64,000 nucleotides of DNA from Sphingobium sp. (GTDB taxonomy: Bacteria > Pseudomonadota > Alphaproteobacteria > Sphingomonadales > Sphingomonadaceae), in the NCBI GenBank assembly GCA_035196065.1, contig CP136575.1, forward strand, positions 2,396,769 through 2,460,768. The letters run 5' to 3'. The position numbers and the translations under genes are program-made. The notes beneath the pieces were generated by a model. That model was not told the DNA's origin. It made no database searches and was given only the letters and a program-made list of their open reading frames with translations. Numbering within the stretch: position 1 is the stretch's first letter; each line of letters starts with the position of its first letter. Below are positions 62,188-64,000 of this stretch, one piece after another.

Positions 62188-64000
62188 CAGAATGTGAAGC
62201 GGACGCCGCCGGTATAACGGCTGCCGAAACGCTCCCATTCGATCGTGTACTGGCCATTACGCTGTGCCGGAATGCCGAGTGCGTTTAGCAGGTTCGAGGG
62301 ATCGGAATAACGGCGTCCTGGATTGTTCAGCAGGTTCGAGGCGTCAAAATAGACTTCGAAGCCCTCGAATAGTTCGTAACGGGCAGAAAAATCGAGCTCG
62401 TCATCAGCCGCCCAATAGGTATCGCCGGCGTCGGCCAAGTTATCGGCAAAACCGTCTGCCCAGGTCGTGCGCTTTTGATATTGCAGGCGAAGCGATAGGC
62501 CATATTTTTCATAATAGCCGCCAACATTGAACACAGCTTCCGAGGTTCCAGGAAGCGGTACCCGACGCGATGGCACAAGCTGCACCCCTAAATTGTCGAG
62601 CAGTGCAGGCTTGGTCACCTTAGCATCGTTCCAGGTCGCATTGGCTGTGATACCGAACCCGCCCATCCAGTCGGGCAGACCGAGCTGCTCGGTATAAGGT
62701 TCGAGCTGCGCTTGGACGGCGGCTTCGACGCCATAGATACGCCCCTTGCCGCCATTCACGATCCCGCTAAATGCATAGCCAGACCGGTCGATGCCGCCGA
62801 AGTTGAGAGCATCTGAGCCAAAACTGCGACGCGAGGTGTAGAGCACCTCCTCCACGCGCTTGTAGAAGGCCCCCAGCATGAAATAGCCCTGCGGCTGGGC
62901 ATAATATTCGTAATAAGCGTCGACGCCATAGGCCCGCTCGGGCTTAATAGCAGGATTGCCGCCGGAAATGCGCTGGTTTGCATCGTCCACCACGACATTG
63001 GGGCGCATCTGGTCGTAATCCGCACGTGCTGCGCCGCTGGTGAAGCCAACTCGGAACTTTTGTTCATCGGTCACGTCGAAATTGACATGAAGGCTGGGGA
63101 AGGCCAGCGTGCTGCTGCTCTCGGTTTCGACCGTACCGGTAACGCCCGGGATGGTCGCAAGCGACTGCCCACGGTTGGTGACTTTTTCCACACGGACGCC
63201 GCCGATGAAGCTACCCCCGTCAAACTTGCTATTCGCCATCAAATAGCCGGCAAGGATGCGTTCCCGCACATTGTAATGATTGCCGCTCACCGGGGTCGAA
63301 GGGAAAAGCTCCGCGGCGCGGTCAGTAGCATCGCGCATTGCGTCTTGGCTGAAATATCGGAACGAATAACCAAGCGGGATTTCGCCGCGAAATGGCCTGT
63401 CGAGCGAGAAGGCCGAATAGCTGGTCGGCATGCCGATAGCCGCAAATTGTGCAGCTGTATTGAGCAATATTTCGCGCTCGCGGTTGATCTTCGTTCGCTG
63501 GTCATATTGGAAACCGGCGCGGATGCGGCCTTCACCGCCGAATAGGTCGATGTCTCGGGCTAGTTCGGCCTTGAAGGTATATGCCTTGGTCGGATCAACC
63601 GCGATCAGGCGGCGCAGCGACGACAGAGGTTTGGTAAAGCCGTCGATTGCCGTCACCGGCGTACCCGCCTGAAAGCGAGTCGGGCTGGCAAGCTGGTTGG
63701 TCGTGAACAGGGCGATCCGCTGGAATCGACCATCGGCAAAATCATAAGCGATGGTCGGGCGCAGGTTACGCGTCGATGGGCTGTCCCAACGCGCTTCGCC
63801 GACGACCGAACGGTCATCTTTCGAGACCGTGTAATTGGCCACCCATTTGAAGCCCCAATCGTCGCCGAGACGATGGCTGCCTTCGGCAGTGTTGGTGAAC
63901 ACAGACTGGCGAAAGGCGCGCAGCGTTGAACGTTGGTTGATGTCGATGCCATAGACCGTGCCAAGGAACGCGTTGTTATTACAGACATCTGCATAGGCGC
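62187..64000 (-). CDS. TonB-dependent receptor, 5' part outside the window
   Basis: At least 604 residues of an outer-membrane receptor; the minus-strand frame stays open to the window edge, so the N terminus, signal and most of the plug are missing. The visible part is beta-barrel: GFKWVANYTVSKDDRSVVGE, FQYDQRTKINREREIL, VRVEKVTNRGQSL, NPAIKPERAYGVDAYYEYYA and FFDGFEVYFDASNLLNNPGR-like FEGFEVYFDASNLLNN, ending YTGGVRFTF with terminal Phe. It is coupled to the downstream phytase gene by TGATG, so the ligand may be phytate or a phytate degradation product. This is inference. Confidence 0.88.
   Translation of the reverse strand, partial: AYADVCNNNAFLGTVYGIDINQRSTLRAFRQSVFTNTAEGSHRLGDDWGFKWVANYTVSKDDRSVVGEARWDSPSTRNLRPTIAYDFADGRFQRIALFTTNQLASPTRFQAGTPVTAIDGFTKPLSSLRRLIAVDPTKAYTFKAELARDIDLFGGEGRIRAGFQYDQRTKINREREILLNTAAQFAAIGMPTSYSAFSLDRPFRGEIPLGYSFRYFSQDAMRDATDRAAELFPSTPVSGNHYNVRERILAGYLMANSKFDGGSFIGGVRVEKVTNRGQSLATIPGVTGTVETESSSTLAFPSLHVNFDVTDEQKFRVGFTSGAARADYDQMRPNVVVDDANQRISGGNPAIKPERAYGVDAYYEYYAQPQGYFMLGAFYKRVEEVLYTSRRSFGSDALNFGGIDRSGYAFSGIVNGGKGRIYGVEAAVQAQLEPYTEQLGLPDWMGGFGITANATWNDAKVTKPALLDNLGVQLVPSRRVPLPGTSEAVFNVGGYYEKYGLSLRLQYQKRTTWADGFADNLADAGDTYWAADDELDFSARYELFEGFEVYFDASNLLNNPGRRYSDPSNLLNALGIPAQRNGQYTIEWERFGSRYTGGVRFTF

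Overview
The window is a gene-dense chromosomal segment, moderately GC-rich, from an alphaproteobacterium, most likely of the order Sphingomonadales (a Sphingopyxis/Sphingorhabdus-like organism). This is an inference from gene families and gene order: a long Ala/Glu-tailed S16, dapF-mtaB-ftsY-yciB next to ffh-rpsP-rimM-trmD-rplS, a phage-shock operon with extra small membrane proteins, several TonB-dependent receptors, petABC and class II DAHP synthase. No phage, insertion sequence, plasmid or CRISPR signature was seen, and no gap between genes exceeds 300 bp. Most genes are core housekeeping genes in tight operons with 1-4 nt stop/start overlaps and several TTG or GTG starts.

Layout. 0.1-2.5 kb: acyl-CoA dehydrogenase and its MerR-family regulator with a palindromic operator. 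2.5-4.2 kb: two divergent YkuD-type L,D-transpeptidase genes. 4.2-8.7 kb: leftward unit of S9 dipeptidyl peptidase, asd, a DsbA/HCCA-isomerase-like protein and Cu-Zn SOD. 8.7-12.5 kb: leftward ffh-rpsP-rimM-trmD-rplS. 12.7-18.0 kb: GGDEF/EAL protein, then dapF-mtaB-ftsY-yciB. 18.1-19.4 kb: Fe-SOD and a PuuD-type membrane protein. 19.5-24.3 kb: pspF divergent from a sigma-54-driven psp operon (a 59-residue small protein, pspA, pspB, pspC, five small membrane/coiled-coil proteins, then sufE). 24.3-28.1 kb: PepSY protein, TonB-dependent receptor and DUF2946 protein, probably for metal uptake. 28.1-33.2 kb: J-domain protein, Yip1 protein, rnpB, amidase, HIT protein, hisE, MarR regulator, ilvE and tRNA-Gln. 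33.4-37.7 kb: response regulator, LysM-FecR protein and CHASE2 histidine kinase. 37.7-43.9 kb: lipoprotein, 57-residue membrane protein coupled to DAHP synthase, SleB-like hydrolase, an OmpR/EnvZ-type pair and an EF-hand protein. 44.1-47.0 kb: tRNA-Gly and petABC (cytochrome bc1). 47.2-51.5 kb: trmL-hemF-GNAT-MaoC, then mutL. 51.6-57.3 kb: mreBCD-mrdA-rodA elongasome operon and tRNA-Lys. 57.5-64 kb: ppk-ppx convergent with a beta-propeller phytase and a TonB-dependent receptor cut by the window end, together a phosphorus-metabolism block.

The most unusual content is the psp operon. Downstream of pspC lie five short genes that share one architecture (N-terminal membrane helix, C-terminal coiled coil) and mostly the same C-terminal signature (E-I-E-x-L-R) that also ends PspC. 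They look like a tandemly amplified family added to the envelope-stress system. A second candidate system is the three-gene response regulator / LysM-FecR / CHASE2-kinase cassette.
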